13,110 nucleotides of DNA from a bacterium (GCA_030648695.1 JAUSHG010000033.1:1-13110); one strand, 5' to 3'. Shown: positions 3,983 to 11,958, counted from the stretch's first letter. Program-made: numbers and translations. The notes: generated by a model from the sequence alone, not told the origin.

Positions 3983-5410
3983 TTATTCCTTGCGGGGAAA
4001 CAGAGGGGTTTCCGGAGTAGAGTTGCTCCTTACGAGAGCTTTTATTTTTTCACAGGTATCCGGCATTAATGGATTGAGCATTCGGGCAATCGCATACAAA
4101 CCCACCACCAGCTCTTCAATGATAGCTTCTGCTTTTTGTTTGTCTGTTTTGACCAGTTTGAACGGCTCGGTTTCCTGAATGCGCCGGTCAAGAGCGGCAA
4201 TGGATTCAGACACAATATCTGCCGCTTTCTGAATGTGATACGCATCCAATGCATCCATGAATGACTGCGGAATGGCCTGTTCCGGAACTGCGACGGGCTT
4301 TCCGAGATGTGTCGCGGCCATCTTCATAATACGGCTCACCAGATTGCCCAGCCCATTCGCCAAATCCGCGTTATACGCCTCTTTAAAACTTGAAAGTGTC
4401 AGGTCGCTGTCTTCAAACGGAGAAACATGGCGCGCCAGATAAAAACGCACCGCCTCGGCTCCGTACTCTGAAATCAGCTGCTGCGGGTCAACTACATTCC
4501 CCAATGTCTTTGACATTTTGGTGCCTCCGGAGGTGATAAATCCATGCACCACTATTTTCTTTGGCAGAGGTAAACCTGCAGAGAGAAGCATACCCGGCCA
4601 AATCGCGGCGTGAAAACGCAGAATATCCTTTCCAATAATATGCGCGTCTGCCGGCCAGAATTTTGTATACAGCGCTTCATTCTGTCCGAACCCAAGCGCA
4701 CTTATGTAGTTTGCCAGTGCATCGCACCAGACATACATTTTCTGCGAGGGGTCGTTTGGCACCGGCACCCCGACCGACACCTTTCCCGCAGGACGTGAAA
4801 AGCTCACATCTTCCAGCCCTCGCGAAAGTAAAGCCAGAATCTCATTGCGCCGCGTGTCCGGCTGTATCTCAAGCTTTCCGCTTTCAATGTGTTCCTTAAT
4901 CTGTGCGGTGTATTTTGAAAGCTTGAAGAAATAGTTCTCTTCTTCAAGCACCTGCGGCGCCTCCCCATGGTCCGGACATGTGCCGTCCACCAGTTCTTTT
5001 TCGGTTATAAACGCCTCATGCCCCACGCAATACAGTCCCCTATAGGAGCGCTTTTCAAAATCCCCCGCCACCTCAATTTTCTTCCACAAGGCAATGGCTC
5101 CCGGCCAGTGACGCTCTGCGTCAGAGGTGCGGATAAACTGGTCGTAGGAAATAGAGAGGTCTGCAAACAGCGTCTTAAAATTTGAAACCACATGTGCAAG
5201 ATACTCATCTGTGCTTTTCCCTGCCGCTTCTGCCGCACGCACCACCTTTTCGGTATTCTCATCCACTCCGGTAAGCAAATACACTTCCTCTCCTTTCAGA
5301 CGGTGATACCGTGCCACGATATCGGCAAAAACGGTTGAATACGCATGCCCCATGTGGGGATTCGCGTTCGGATAGAAAATGGGCGTAGTAATGTAAAACG
5401 ATTTTCCCAT
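3983..5410 (-). CDS. metG: Methionyl-tRNA synthetase
   Basis: Charges tRNA-Met with methionine in the cytoplasm. The 475-residue protein has the class I signature HMGH (residues 19-22) after TTPIFYPNANP, and KMSKT (298-302), a variant of KMSKS. The zinc-knuckle region reads CVGH (128-131) and CPDH (145-148), where Thermus-type enzymes have CxxC and CxxH, so one Cys is replaced by His. The anticodon-binding helical domain follows (SSFKEAYNADLANGLGNLVSRI). There is no C-terminal EMAP-like tRNA-binding domain. I chose ATG 5410 because MGKSFYITTP is the normal family start; the upstream frame extension (to 5464) is translated repeat sequence. No Shine-Dalgarno is seen. Confidence 0.95.
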   Translation of the reverse strand: MGKSFYITTPIFYPNANPHMGHAYSTVFADIVARYHRLKGEEVYLLTGVDENTEKVVRAAEAAGKSTDEYLAHVVSNFKTLFADLSISYDQFIRTSDAERHWPGAIALWKKIEVAGDFEKRSYRGLYCVGHEAFITEKELVDGTCPDHGEAPQVLEEENYFFKLSKYTAQIKEHIESGKLEIQPDTRRNEILALLSRGLEDVSFSRPAGKVSVGVPVPNDPSQKMYVWCDALANYISALGFGQNEALYTKFWPADAHIIGKDILRFHAAIWPGMLLSAGLPLPKKIVVHGFITSGGTKMSKTLGNVVDPQQLISEYGAEAVRFYLARHVSPFEDSDLTLSSFKEAYNADLANGLGNLVSRIMKMAATHLGKPVAVPEQAIPQSFMDALDAYHIQKAADIVSESIAALDRRIQETEPFKLVKTDKQKAEAIIEELVVGLYAIARMLNPLMPDTCEKIKALVRSNSTPETPLFPRKE

Positions 5411-5484
5411 AGAATGAATACCCAATAACCAAGATACAATAACCGAACAACTGACAATAAACAATAATCAAAAAGCTCCTAATG
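5411..5484. repeat. AATAACCAA-type intergenic repeat upstream of metG
   Basis: AT-rich segment with several CAATAACC/ACAATAA units. The 16-bp stretch CCAAGATACAATAACC (5429-5444) recurs in inverted orientation at 9973-9988. It overlaps the likely metG promoter region, where no convincing -10/-35 pair was found. Confidence 0.6.
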
Positions 5485-5862
5485 TTACTCACATTTCTTA
5501 ATAATTGCAGACAGAATGTTGCGCAATTCGGTTGCTTCTTGCAATAACGTTGAAAGGACCTTTTCTTTTCCCAGATTCGCGACGGCAAGAAGTTCCAACC
5601 AATGAATGCATTCCTTTGCTTCTCTACGCGAGATTTTCAAACGCAGTGCAAAATCCTTTTTACCAAGGGCATCATTTGCTTCCCGATAATTCGCTCCAAT
5701 AGAACCTGCGGCACCAACTGCCTGGCCGGTCAGACGATCGTTTATCGGTGTGCGCGGAACTGACATACACAATACCACGACATTTTTTGCGAATTCAGTT
5801 GTACGCTCCTCTAAATCAAATGGATGTCCTCCTCGAGGTTTTGGTGATTGAATATTGGGCAT
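5485..5862 (-). CDS. Four-helix-bundle protein (S23 / 23S rRNA intervening-sequence protein family)
   Basis: A 125-residue helical protein with the family core FDLEERTTEFAKNVVVLC, the SIGANYREANDALGKKDF motif, LKISRREAKECIHWLELL and a final helix LLQEATELRNILSAIIKK. Members are found in 23S rRNA intervening sequences and scattered as single genes in candidate-phyla genomes; the molecular role is unknown. It belongs to the same structural superfamily as Avd but to a different subfamily, so it is not by itself a DGR part. ATG 5862 lies at the edge of a 27-bp repeat that recurs inverted at 9911-9937. The first dozen residues (PNIQSPKPRGGH) are probably unstructured. A GAGGAGG sequence sits inside the gene but has no start codon after it. 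Confidence 0.85.
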   Translation of the reverse strand: MPNIQSPKPRGGHPFDLEERTTEFAKNVVVLCMSVPRTPINDRLTGQAVGAAGSIGANYREANDALGKKDFALRLKISRREAKECIHWLELLAVANLGKEKVLSTLLQEATELRNILSAIIKKCE

Positions 5863-5888
5863 TGTTTGGAGCTTGTTTCTTGGTTATT
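5862..5888. repeat. 27-bp repeat, copy A (inverted relative to 9911-9937)
   Basis: Perfect 27-bp match, in opposite orientation, to 9911-9937; core GGAGCTTGTTTCTTGG. It ends at the start codon of the four-helix-bundle gene. The two copies bracket a 4-kb segment holding the AI-2E permease, M16 peptidase and glycyl-tRNA synthetase genes. Confidence 0.8.
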
Positions 5889-5921
5889 GATGTTTGCGCT
5901 GACTATGTCTGCATAGCGAGC

Positions 5922-7025
5922 TTACGTCGTAGCGGCCTTGCGGCGCTGCATATCGTCAAAATACTCAACAAGTGTTGCGGCAACGGGTACCGAGAGAATG
6001 ATACCCAAAAATCCGGCGAGCTTTCCTCCGACGATAATCGCGAGAATGACGAGCATTGGCGGTACGCCCACAATCTTCTTGACCACCAGCGGATAAATCA
6101 GATGGTTCTCAAACTGCTGGATGATGACATACAGGCCGCCCACGAGCAAAAAAAGCGAAATACCGCCCTGCGCATATGCAAGCGCCACGGCCGGAATGGC
6201 CGAAAGAATGGGCCCAAACAGCGGAATAATTTCCAGAATTCCGGCAAGGGCGGCAAGGAAAAGCGCGTTTTTGACCCCAAGGACAGTGAGCCCGAGATAT
6301 ACCAGAAGCCCTACGAGAACAGCGAGCAAAATCTGCCCCTGCAGCCACAATCCGATTTTTCGCTGGGAGCGTTTCCAGAGTCCGATGACATAGGCCTCAC
6401 GGCTCTGCGGAGTAACCACGCGCAGAAATTTACCCACTCCGTCTTCCTGCACCGCCAGATAGAACGAAAGGACGATAATGAGCATGAAGCTCACTACGCC
6501 GCCGAACACCACGCTGACGTTATCCCAAAAACCTTCCGAGAAACTGGAGAGGATTTGGCTCACATTTACAAAAGCGGAAGAAAAAGACGAGGGGCGGGAA
6601 AGCTCGCGAACGACACTGTCGCCCTGCGAAATATCGCGGGAAAGCGACTCTGCAAAGGACGCTCCCTCGCGCACGGACTCCGGCGGCAGAGAAATCGCGT
6701 TCGGAATCACCTCCAGAACTTCCGGCACCTGGCGGAGAAAATTGGCTGTGTCCGACAAGAGCGAAGGAACAAAGAAATAGAACACAGCCACGAACATAAC
6801 CGAGAGCACAATGTAGGTGGAGAGTACGGCAATGACGCGGGAAATGCCCCGTTTGATAACGGAGAGGATAAACGGCTCAATGGCTGACGCAATCACCACC
6901 GAAGCGAGCACTACGAGCACCACATCCCGCAAATACAGAAGCGCCAGTATAAACAGAACGACAAAAACCGCCCGAAAGAGCGTTCCGGTACCAATTTGAA
7001 TAGTCGTGCGGGGCACCTCCGACAT
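5922..7025 (-). CDS. AI-2E family permease (UPF0118)
   Basis: A 367-residue integral membrane protein of the AI-2E/TqsA/YtvI family, whose characterised members export small molecules or act as ion antiporters; substrate here is unknown. Three N-terminal membrane segments (about residues 17-88), an extracytoplasmic region of about 75 residues, then further segments. Family signatures are GILEIIPLFGPILSAIPA and the C-terminal VVKKIVGVPPMLVILAIIVGG with ends in GIILSVPVAATLVEYF. I chose ATG 7025 (MSEVPRTT) over upstream in-frame ATGs because TGCTATGAT, an extended -10 box, ends exactly 7 bp before it; the ATGATG at 7032-7037 is then promoter, not start. The region is open in frame to GTG 7067. 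Confidence 0.88.
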   Translation of the reverse strand: MSEVPRTTIQIGTGTLFRAVFVVLFILALLYLRDVVLVVLASVVIASAIEPFILSVIKRGISRVIAVLSTYIVLSVMFVAVFYFFVPSLLSDTANFLRQVPEVLEVIPNAISLPPESVREGASFAESLSRDISQGDSVVRELSRPSSFSSAFVNVSQILSSFSEGFWDNVSVVFGGVVSFMLIIVLSFYLAVQEDGVGKFLRVVTPQSREAYVIGLWKRSQRKIGLWLQGQILLAVLVGLLVYLGLTVLGVKNALFLAALAGILEIIPLFGPILSAIPAVALAYAQGGISLFLLVGGLYVIIQQFENHLIYPLVVKKIVGVPPMLVILAIIVGGKLAGFLGIILSVPVAATLVEYFDDMQRRKAATT

Positions 7026-7032
7026 TTGAGCC

Positions 7033-7041
7033 ATCATAGCA
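7033..7041 (-). promoter_or_regulatory. Extended -10 promoter of the AI-2E permease
   Basis: TGC-TATGAT on the minus strand (TG at 7040-7041, box 7033-7038), 7 bp before ATG 7025. No -35 box is recognisable at 16-18 bp, as is typical of extended -10 promoters. A leaderless mRNA is predicted. Confidence 0.5.
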
Positions 7042-7043
7042 TG

Positions 7044-7077
7044 AAAATACAGCACGGACATACCCACGCTGTATTTT
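7044..7077. terminator. Hairpin between the M16 peptidase and permease genes
   Basis: Perfect 10-bp arms AAAATACAGC and GCTGTATTTT around a 14-nt loop. On the minus strand it lies 33 bp after the M16 stop and ends in TTTT, so it could terminate that transcript. The stem has only four G-C pairs, so termination may be weak. It lies just upstream of the permease promoter. Confidence 0.5.
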
Positions 7078-7110
7078 TACCATTAACTTTTAATTCTTTA
7101 CTGTTAACCG

Positions 7111-8385
7111 TTAAGAATCAAGGGTTAATAGTTTTGCGATAGCGGCCTCATCCTCCACCGGACCGATAAGCGCAAGATTGAGTCGTGAGTCGGTAAAATA
7201 TTTCTTGCATACGATGGACACCTCTTCCTTGGTTACCGCACGGACCGCATCCGCCGCCTCCTTCGGAGTAAGCACGGGGCGGTGCAGAATCTCCTGTGCT
7301 CCGTAAAAATCACCGACCGAATCTGACGACTCAAGACCGAGGTAGAGGTTGCCCACCAGATACTCTTTCGCATGCTCCAGTTCAGAAAGGGTGATGGAAT
7401 TTGATTTGAGCACCCGCACTTCTTCCAGAATAGCGATAATGGCCTCCGACAGGCGATGTGCAGGAACTCCGGCGGTAATCTCCAGAAACCCGTGGTCCGT
7501 AAAATGCTCGGTAGATGCCCCGATGTAGTAGCAAATACCCAAGCCCTCGCGCATTTTCTGAAACAGCCGGGAGCTCATGCCGCCCCCCAAAAGCGCGGTT
7601 GCCACGCGCAGAGCGGGATTTCGTTTGTCATAAATGTCCTGTGTCCGGATACCGAACGCCACATGCACCTGGTCGGTTTTTTTTGCCTTGATGGCAAGAC
7701 CCGGTTTTTTCTGCACTTCTTTGACCTTCAGCTTCCGGTGCTTCTTTCCGGTTGGCATATATGAAAACGCCTCGGTGAGCGCCTTTTTTGCGGCGGCCTC
7801 TTCAAAGTTTCCGGCGACAATGACGGCGGTTGCGGGAGCCACGTAGTGCTCGGAGCGGTACTTCAAAATACCTTCGCGCGTAGTAGTGCGGACGGTGTCC
7901 GGCGTTCCGGCAATATCCCACCCTGCCGGCTGGTCCGCATAGAGGAGCTCAAGAAGGATGTCATGAATATGGCGGGGCGGCAGGTCCTGATACATTTTTA
8001 TCTCCTCCACTATCACTCCCTTTTCTTTTTCCAATTCCTCGCCTGGAAATGTGGAGTGCAGATAAATGTCGGAAACTACATCCAGAATCTTGCCGAAATG
8101 CCGGCGGTCTGACTTGGCGTAGTAGCCGGTCATTTCCTGAGACGTAAACGCATTGTACTGGGCGCCGATACCGTCCAGTTCTTTGACAATATCTATGGCC
8201 TTGGGACGCTTCACGGTTCCTTTGAAGCACATGTGCTCCAAAAAGTGCGAAATGCCGCTTATCTCCTTGGTTTCGTATTTTGAACCCGCCTCAACAAGCA
8301 CCATGACGGTGACGGTCGGATTGTCCTGCATGGGCACGGTGATGAGCCGCAGGCCGTTTGGAAGAATTGTTTTGGAGAATAACAT
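7111..8385 (-). CDS. M16-family zinc peptidase (processing-peptidase-like)
   Basis: A 424-residue protein of the insulinase/mitochondrial processing peptidase family (YmxG/PqqL-like). The inverted zinc motif HFLEH (HxxEH, residues 47-51) is intact, with the third ligand in GVIVEEIKMYQD (Glu127/128, about 76 residues on). The second, non-catalytic half contains LLGGGMSSRLFQKMREGLGICYYIGAS, the substrate-binding RxxxGxxY region. Length matches one complete two-domain subunit, suggesting a homodimer or a cytoplasmic peptidase. No signal peptide is seen. ATG 8385 opens MLFSKTILPNGLRLI, the usual family N-terminus. There is no Shine-Dalgarno; the predicted promoter gives a leader of about 35-40 nt rich in TTCGTA repeats. 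Confidence 0.93.
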   Translation of the reverse strand: MLFSKTILPNGLRLITVPMQDNPTVTVMVLVEAGSKYETKEISGISHFLEHMCFKGTVKRPKAIDIVKELDGIGAQYNAFTSQEMTGYYAKSDRRHFGKILDVVSDIYLHSTFPGEELEKEKGVIVEEIKMYQDLPPRHIHDILLELLYADQPAGWDIAGTPDTVRTTTREGILKYRSEHYVAPATAVIVAGNFEEAAAKKALTEAFSYMPTGKKHRKLKVKEVQKKPGLAIKAKKTDQVHVAFGIRTQDIYDKRNPALRVATALLGGGMSSRLFQKMREGLGICYYIGASTEHFTDHGFLEITAGVPAHRLSEAIIAILEEVRVLKSNSITLSELEHAKEYLVGNLYLGLESSDSVGDFYGAQEILHRPVLTPKEAADAVRAVTKEEVSIVCKKYFTDSRLNLALIGPVEDEAAIAKLLTLDS

Positions 8386-8390
8386 AACAA

Positions 8391-8422
8391 TACGAACTAC
8401 GAAAAGAATACGAAATTACGAA
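8391..8422. repeat. Four TACGAA units in the leader of the M16 peptidase gene
   Basis: TACGAA occurs at 8391, 8398, 8409 and 8417, separated by 1, 5 and 2 bases. Read on the minus strand (TTCGTA) they fill most of the predicted 5' untranslated leader. They could bind a regulator or be remnants of an intergenic repeat. Confidence 0.5.
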
Positions 8423-8429
8423 CAGGCGA

Positions 8430-8457
8430 ATCATACCAAAGCCGAAAATTAACGCAA
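8430..8457 (-). promoter_or_regulatory. Promoter of the M16 peptidase gene
   Basis: TTGCGT (8452-8457), a 16-bp spacer and TATGAT (8430-8435) on the minus strand, about 45 bp before ATG 8385. It is the only good sigma70-like pair in this gap. Confidence 0.55.
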
Positions 8458-8518
8458 AGAAAAGTAACCTTATTTCTGGCCACGAGCGAGTTACGCGATA
8501 GAAAAAGAGGCCAGTCAA

Positions 8519-9877
8519 TTAGGAGGCAGGCTGATTCCTCAAGAAGATAGTAAGTTCCTGGATAGCCATGCGGTCTTGTTTTCCGGTATCGCGAGCGCGC
8601 ACCGTGACATCCCCTTTCTCAAGCGAGTCAAAATCCACGGTAATACAAAACGGTGTGCCGATTTCATCCTGTCGACGATACCGCTTGCCGATATTGCCGT
8701 TATCATCAAACATAACCGCTCCGCCAAATGCAGGGTCTTTTTTAAGCAGTTGATACACCTCCCTCGCCTTTGCCACCAGCTCCGGCTTGTTTTTGAGGAG
8801 AGGAAACACTGCCGCTTTTATGGGAGCAACCGCGGGCTTGAGTTTAAGAAAACTTCGCACCTCGCCGTTCATCTCATCTTCAGTGTAAGCGGAAAGCAAA
8901 ACCGCGAGCACACTGCGCTCCACTCCCAAGGAGGGCTCCACCACATGCGGAATAAACGACTCATTCGTTTCCTCATCCACAAATTCCAATTTCGCGCCAC
9001 TCATCGTCTGATGATTGCGCAAATCAAAATCCGTGCGATACGCAAGGCCGTACAGCTCCTTGCGGCCAAACGGAAAATCAAAATCAAAATCAAAGGTGCG
9101 CTTGGAATAGTGCGCGCGGTCACCCTCGGAAACCTCCAGTTCATGCGTTTTTGTTCTATCAATACCGATAGATTCAAGAAACCGGAGCATTTCGGTGCGC
9201 CACATCTCAAACACGCCTTCCCACTCTTTTGGTTTTACAAAATATTCCACCTCCATCTGCTCCAGTTCGCGAAGCCGGAACAGAAAATCGCGCGGCGCAA
9301 TCTCATTTCTGAATGCCTTGCCGATTTGCCCGATACCAAACGGTAGTCGCGGATGAAACGAATCAACCACATTCTTGAAATTCGTGAAAATGCCTTGTGC
9401 GGTTTCGGGACGGAGGTACGCTACTGAATTCTCTTCCTGTACTGCTCCGACATGGGTCTGAAACATCATATTAAACTGACTCAAGTCCCCAAGAGCTCCG
9501 CCGCAATCCGGACAGAAAGGTCCGACCTTTTTCCCGTCCCCAAGGTCGGACCTTGTAATTTGATCTGCCCGAAACCGGTGTTTGCATTTACTGCACACAA
9601 CCATCGGGTCTGAAAAACCGCCGACATGCCCGCTTGCTTCAAGTACCTCTTTTTTGGTGATGAGAGCGGCGTCAACTCCGAACATGTCATCGCGGTTGCT
9701 TACGAACTGCTTCCACCAGAGATTTTTGATGTTGTTTTTCAGCGCAAGTCCGAGTGGACCGTAGTCAAAAAAACCGGCCAGTCCGCCGTAGATTTCAGCG
9801 CTCGGGTACACAAAACCCCGTCGCTTGCACAGCGCCACTATCTTTTCCATCAATCCTTCGTTTGCAGGGGAACTCAT
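8519..9877 (-). CDS. glyQS: Glycyl-tRNA synthetase (single-chain, homodimer type)
   Basis: Charges tRNA-Gly with glycine. The 452-residue class II enzyme is of the eukaryote/archaeal-like alpha2 type, not the bacterial alpha2beta2 type. Motif 1 region: FFDYGPLGLALKNNIKNLWW (36-55). A four-Cys zinc site: CSKC (95-98) and CPDC (122-125). Motif 2: FRNEIAPRDFLFRLRELEQM (189-208). Motif 3: HVVEPSLGVERSVLAVL. A C-terminal anticodon-binding domain from about 345 contains APIKAAVFPLL and ends in FLRNQ. I chose ATG 9877 because MSSPANEGLMEKIVALCKRRGF is the family start; the 20 upstream codons are repeat sequence. A promoter with its -10 six bp before this ATG supports the choice and predicts a leaderless mRNA. 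Confidence 0.95.
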   Translation of the reverse strand: MSSPANEGLMEKIVALCKRRGFVYPSAEIYGGLAGFFDYGPLGLALKNNIKNLWWKQFVSNRDDMFGVDAALITKKEVLEASGHVGGFSDPMVVCSKCKHRFRADQITRSDLGDGKKVGPFCPDCGGALGDLSQFNMMFQTHVGAVQEENSVAYLRPETAQGIFTNFKNVVDSFHPRLPFGIGQIGKAFRNEIAPRDFLFRLRELEQMEVEYFVKPKEWEGVFEMWRTEMLRFLESIGIDRTKTHELEVSEGDRAHYSKRTFDFDFDFPFGRKELYGLAYRTDFDLRNHQTMSGAKLEFVDEETNESFIPHVVEPSLGVERSVLAVLLSAYTEDEMNGEVRSFLKLKPAVAPIKAAVFPLLKNKPELVAKAREVYQLLKKDPAFGGAVMFDDNGNIGKRYRRQDEIGTPFCITVDFDSLEKGDVTVRARDTGKQDRMAIQELTIFLRNQPAS

Positions 9878-9883
9878 AACAAA

Positions 9884-9912
9884 AATGTAGCGGGTAATTG
9901 CCAAAATGTAAA
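9884..9912 (-). promoter_or_regulatory. Promoter of the glycyl-tRNA synthetase gene
   Basis: TTTACA (9907-9912), a 17-bp spacer and TACATT (9884-9889) on the minus strand; the ATG follows six bases later. The -35 box overlaps the first two bases of the 27-bp repeat at 9911-9937, so the repeat may supply part of the promoter. Confidence 0.5.
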
Positions 9913-9998
9913 TAACCAAGAAACAAGCTCCAAACAAATCTCAATAACCAATAATCAAATTCTCTCTTTTTTGGTTATTGTATCTTGGTGTTTGGTTA
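9911..9998. repeat. Hairpin-forming AATAACCAA repeat element, copy B
   Basis: Contains the second copy of the 27-bp repeat (9911-9937) and the second copy of the 16-bp unit (9973-9988). Nested inverted repeats: CAATAACCAA pairs with TTGGTTATTG within the element, and the outer ends (AATAACCAAG and its imperfect partner reaching 9998) also pair. It reaches the stop codon of the surface-protein gene and may act as its terminator. Confidence 0.6.
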
Positions 9999-11942
9999 TT
10001 TCACAACCACTCCACTTCCCTGTGCGACACTTGGGTCGGAGAGCGAGCCGGTGGTGAGCGCCGGACGCACATTACTTACCACATCCCCTCCGGTAAACCG
10101 GTCATCTCCCACCGCTTTTGCTTCGCCGATAAGAACCGGACTGGTGCCCACCTGCCCCGCGCTCGGAAGCAGTCCTATCTGGAAAGAAACCTCGCGCGCC
10201 GCAGTACCCACTCCGACACCCGCCTCAATATCGCCAACCTCCCAGACCACCTCTCCGCCCACAGGATTATAGGTGACGGTCTCCGTTGCCGGGCTTGTCC
10301 GGTTTTGCCACCTCACATAGGAAGGCAGTACCGCGGACACTTTTGCATGAGCTACGGCGCTTGAGGAATTTGAGAGCGACCAGCGTATTGTGTAGGTGGT
10401 TTCCTGCTCGGCTTTTGGCGGAATGGGACCGAGGTTTCCAAAGGAGCCGCTCGCATAGAACAGGCGGGAGATAAGGGAGAGTGCGGAAGCTACCTTGATT
10501 TCACGGACTACCGATGAAGACACGTCCTGAAATGCGCCCACCTCATCAAGTCGCCTGCCTTGTGCGGAGACCTCTATCTGCATGGACGGATTTTTGAACC
10601 GCGACGGGTCGGCCCCGGGTGAGAGGAGGTTGAAGCTGAAGCTCAGACGCTCGCTTCTGCCCGGCTCTACCACGGAAAGTGATTCGCTCCGGCTGTCAAA
10701 CACAATGGTGTTCGTGGTGGCATTGTATACTCCGCTTCCCGCTTCAACGGAAGCCGCGTCAAAAATAGTGCCGAGAAGCCGGACAGAAAATCCCAAATCC
10801 GTAATCTTGGTCGGCAGATTGTTGGTCCACACCAGGTCGGCGCGCACATTTTCTCCCCCGCGCGCCACAAATGTCTTACCCCGCTCCCCGTTTAGAAGCA
10901 GTTCAAGCCCGACAAATGGCTCCTTCAGAGTAACACTCACGGTTTCGGTCAAATAGACCGTGCCAAGCAGGCGCTCGTTTTTCGGGCTCTGTGTGCCGAT
11001 GGCAAACCGGAAGGTGCGCTCCGCCTCCTCGGCCGCCTCCAGTTTCCCTTTCACCCGGACCACTCTCCGCTCCGAGGGCTTGAGGTCGCCCAATTGCCAT
11101 GTGTCCTTGCCAGACGAGGGAGAGGGACTGCTTTGTGCGAATGTGAATCCAAACGGGTAGGTGGCCTTGAGCAGTAATCCTTCAATGGTCTGATGTGCGT
11201 TGGAGGTAATTTCAAAGGTGACTTCAAACGTCTGCCCGGGACTTACCTCCTTCGGCGCTTCCACAACAGCGGTAACCGGAGCCGCGCTCAACAAAAATTC
11301 GTATCCGGCATCACGAGAGAAAATAGCGTTGGAGTCCTTCTGCCTGTACTCAATTGATACGGTAACGCTCTTCTTCTCCCCCGCCTCTCCGAAAGGCACG
11401 ATTGAAAGACGCCGCGTAACACTCTCGCCCGCAGAGAGCGTGCCGAGCGATTCGCGGTACCGTAGAAGTTCGGCTGACAAATCCTTCGGATTGCGCGAGC
11501 CCGCCGGATATTCAATGAGTAGGTCAACCGAATCAAGCGCCATCTCGTTTAAGTTTCCGACAGTCACTTCAAAGGAAAGCTCTTCTCCGGCGGGAGCGGA
11601 AACCGGACCGAGAATAGCCAGAGAAATATTCTGGGGCGAGACCGTATTGCCGCCCCGCCAAAAACCGTAAAAAGCGATTCCTGCGGCAAACAGGAAGAAC
11701 ACAATAGACGCGACAAAAAATCGTTTAACGTGTGGCATGATACGGGAAATGACCGTAAACCATCCCGACTGATGTTCCTCTGTTTCCGATGTCCAACTCG
11801 GGGCAATACGGATATGCCGCTCGCTTCCCCCTGATTCTTCATCGTGACGCAGAGGCGGCGGAGTCCGGGAGTACAGACGGTCCTCCAGGTGCTCCAAAGA
11901 ACTCGGTTTTTCCTGTGGAGATGAGGTGTTTTCCGAGGACAT
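9996..11942 (-). CDS. Large single-pass surface protein with Ig-like/CARDB-type repeats
   Basis: A 648-residue protein of unknown function. Residues 1-70 are polar and cytoplasmic (acidic, Ser/Pro-rich), one membrane helix follows at about 74-93 (FFVASIVFFLFAAGIAFYGF), and the remaining 550 residues would face outward. The exterior part repeats a beta-sandwich pattern: AGEELSFEVTVGN, SPGQTFEVTFEITSNA, GENVRADLVWTNN and ETTYTIRWSLSNSSSAV, each at the start of a domain similar to CARDB/DUF11/NEW3 adhesion-type domains. No sortase motif or catalytic motif is seen. The protein is probably a cell-envelope structural or attachment factor (inference). I chose ATG 11942, 7 bp after a TATAAT box; the frame stays open to 12170 through repeat DNA and into recO, which is clearly spurious. 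Confidence 0.75.
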   Translation of the reverse strand: MSSENTSSPQEKPSSLEHLEDRLYSRTPPPLRHDEESGGSERHIRIAPSWTSETEEHQSGWFTVISRIMPHVKRFFVASIVFFLFAAGIAFYGFWRGGNTVSPQNISLAILGPVSAPAGEELSFEVTVGNLNEMALDSVDLLIEYPAGSRNPKDLSAELLRYRESLGTLSAGESVTRRLSIVPFGEAGEKKSVTVSIEYRQKDSNAIFSRDAGYEFLLSAAPVTAVVEAPKEVSPGQTFEVTFEITSNAHQTIEGLLLKATYPFGFTFAQSSPSPSSGKDTWQLGDLKPSERRVVRVKGKLEAAEEAERTFRFAIGTQSPKNERLLGTVYLTETVSVTLKEPFVGLELLLNGERGKTFVARGGENVRADLVWTNNLPTKITDLGFSVRLLGTIFDAASVEAGSGVYNATTNTIVFDSRSESLSVVEPGRSERLSFSFNLLSPGADPSRFKNPSMQIEVSAQGRRLDEVGAFQDVSSSVVREIKVASALSLISRLFYASGSFGNLGPIPPKAEQETTYTIRWSLSNSSSAVAHAKVSAVLPSYVRWQNRTSPATETVTYNPVGGEVVWEVGDIEAGVGVGTAAREVSFQIGLLPSAGQVGTSPVLIGEAKAVGDDRFTGGDVVSNVRPALTTGSLSDPSVAQGSGVVVK

Positions 11943-11949
11943 AAAGCGC

Positions 11950-11958
11950 ATTATACCA
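11950..11958 (-). promoter_or_regulatory. Extended -10 promoter of the surface-protein gene
   Basis: TGG-TATAAT (box 11950-11955) on the minus strand, 7 bp before ATG 11942. The consensus -10 with an upstream TGn compensates for a poor -35. A leaderless mRNA is predicted. Confidence 0.65.

Noticed and set aside
5748..6887. Plus-strand 379-codon frame
   Set aside because: Antisense to the AI-2E permease; very rich in His, Asn, Glu and Arg, as expected for the reverse of a membrane-protein gene.
8476..8514. CTGGCC/GGCCAG inverted repeat after the glycyl-tRNA synthetase stop
   Set aside because: Arms are only 6 bp with a 27-nt loop and no T-run follows on the minus strand, so I do not call it a terminator.
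8576..9346. Plus-strand 256-codon frame
   Set aside because: Antisense to the glycyl-tRNA synthetase, which has all class II motifs.
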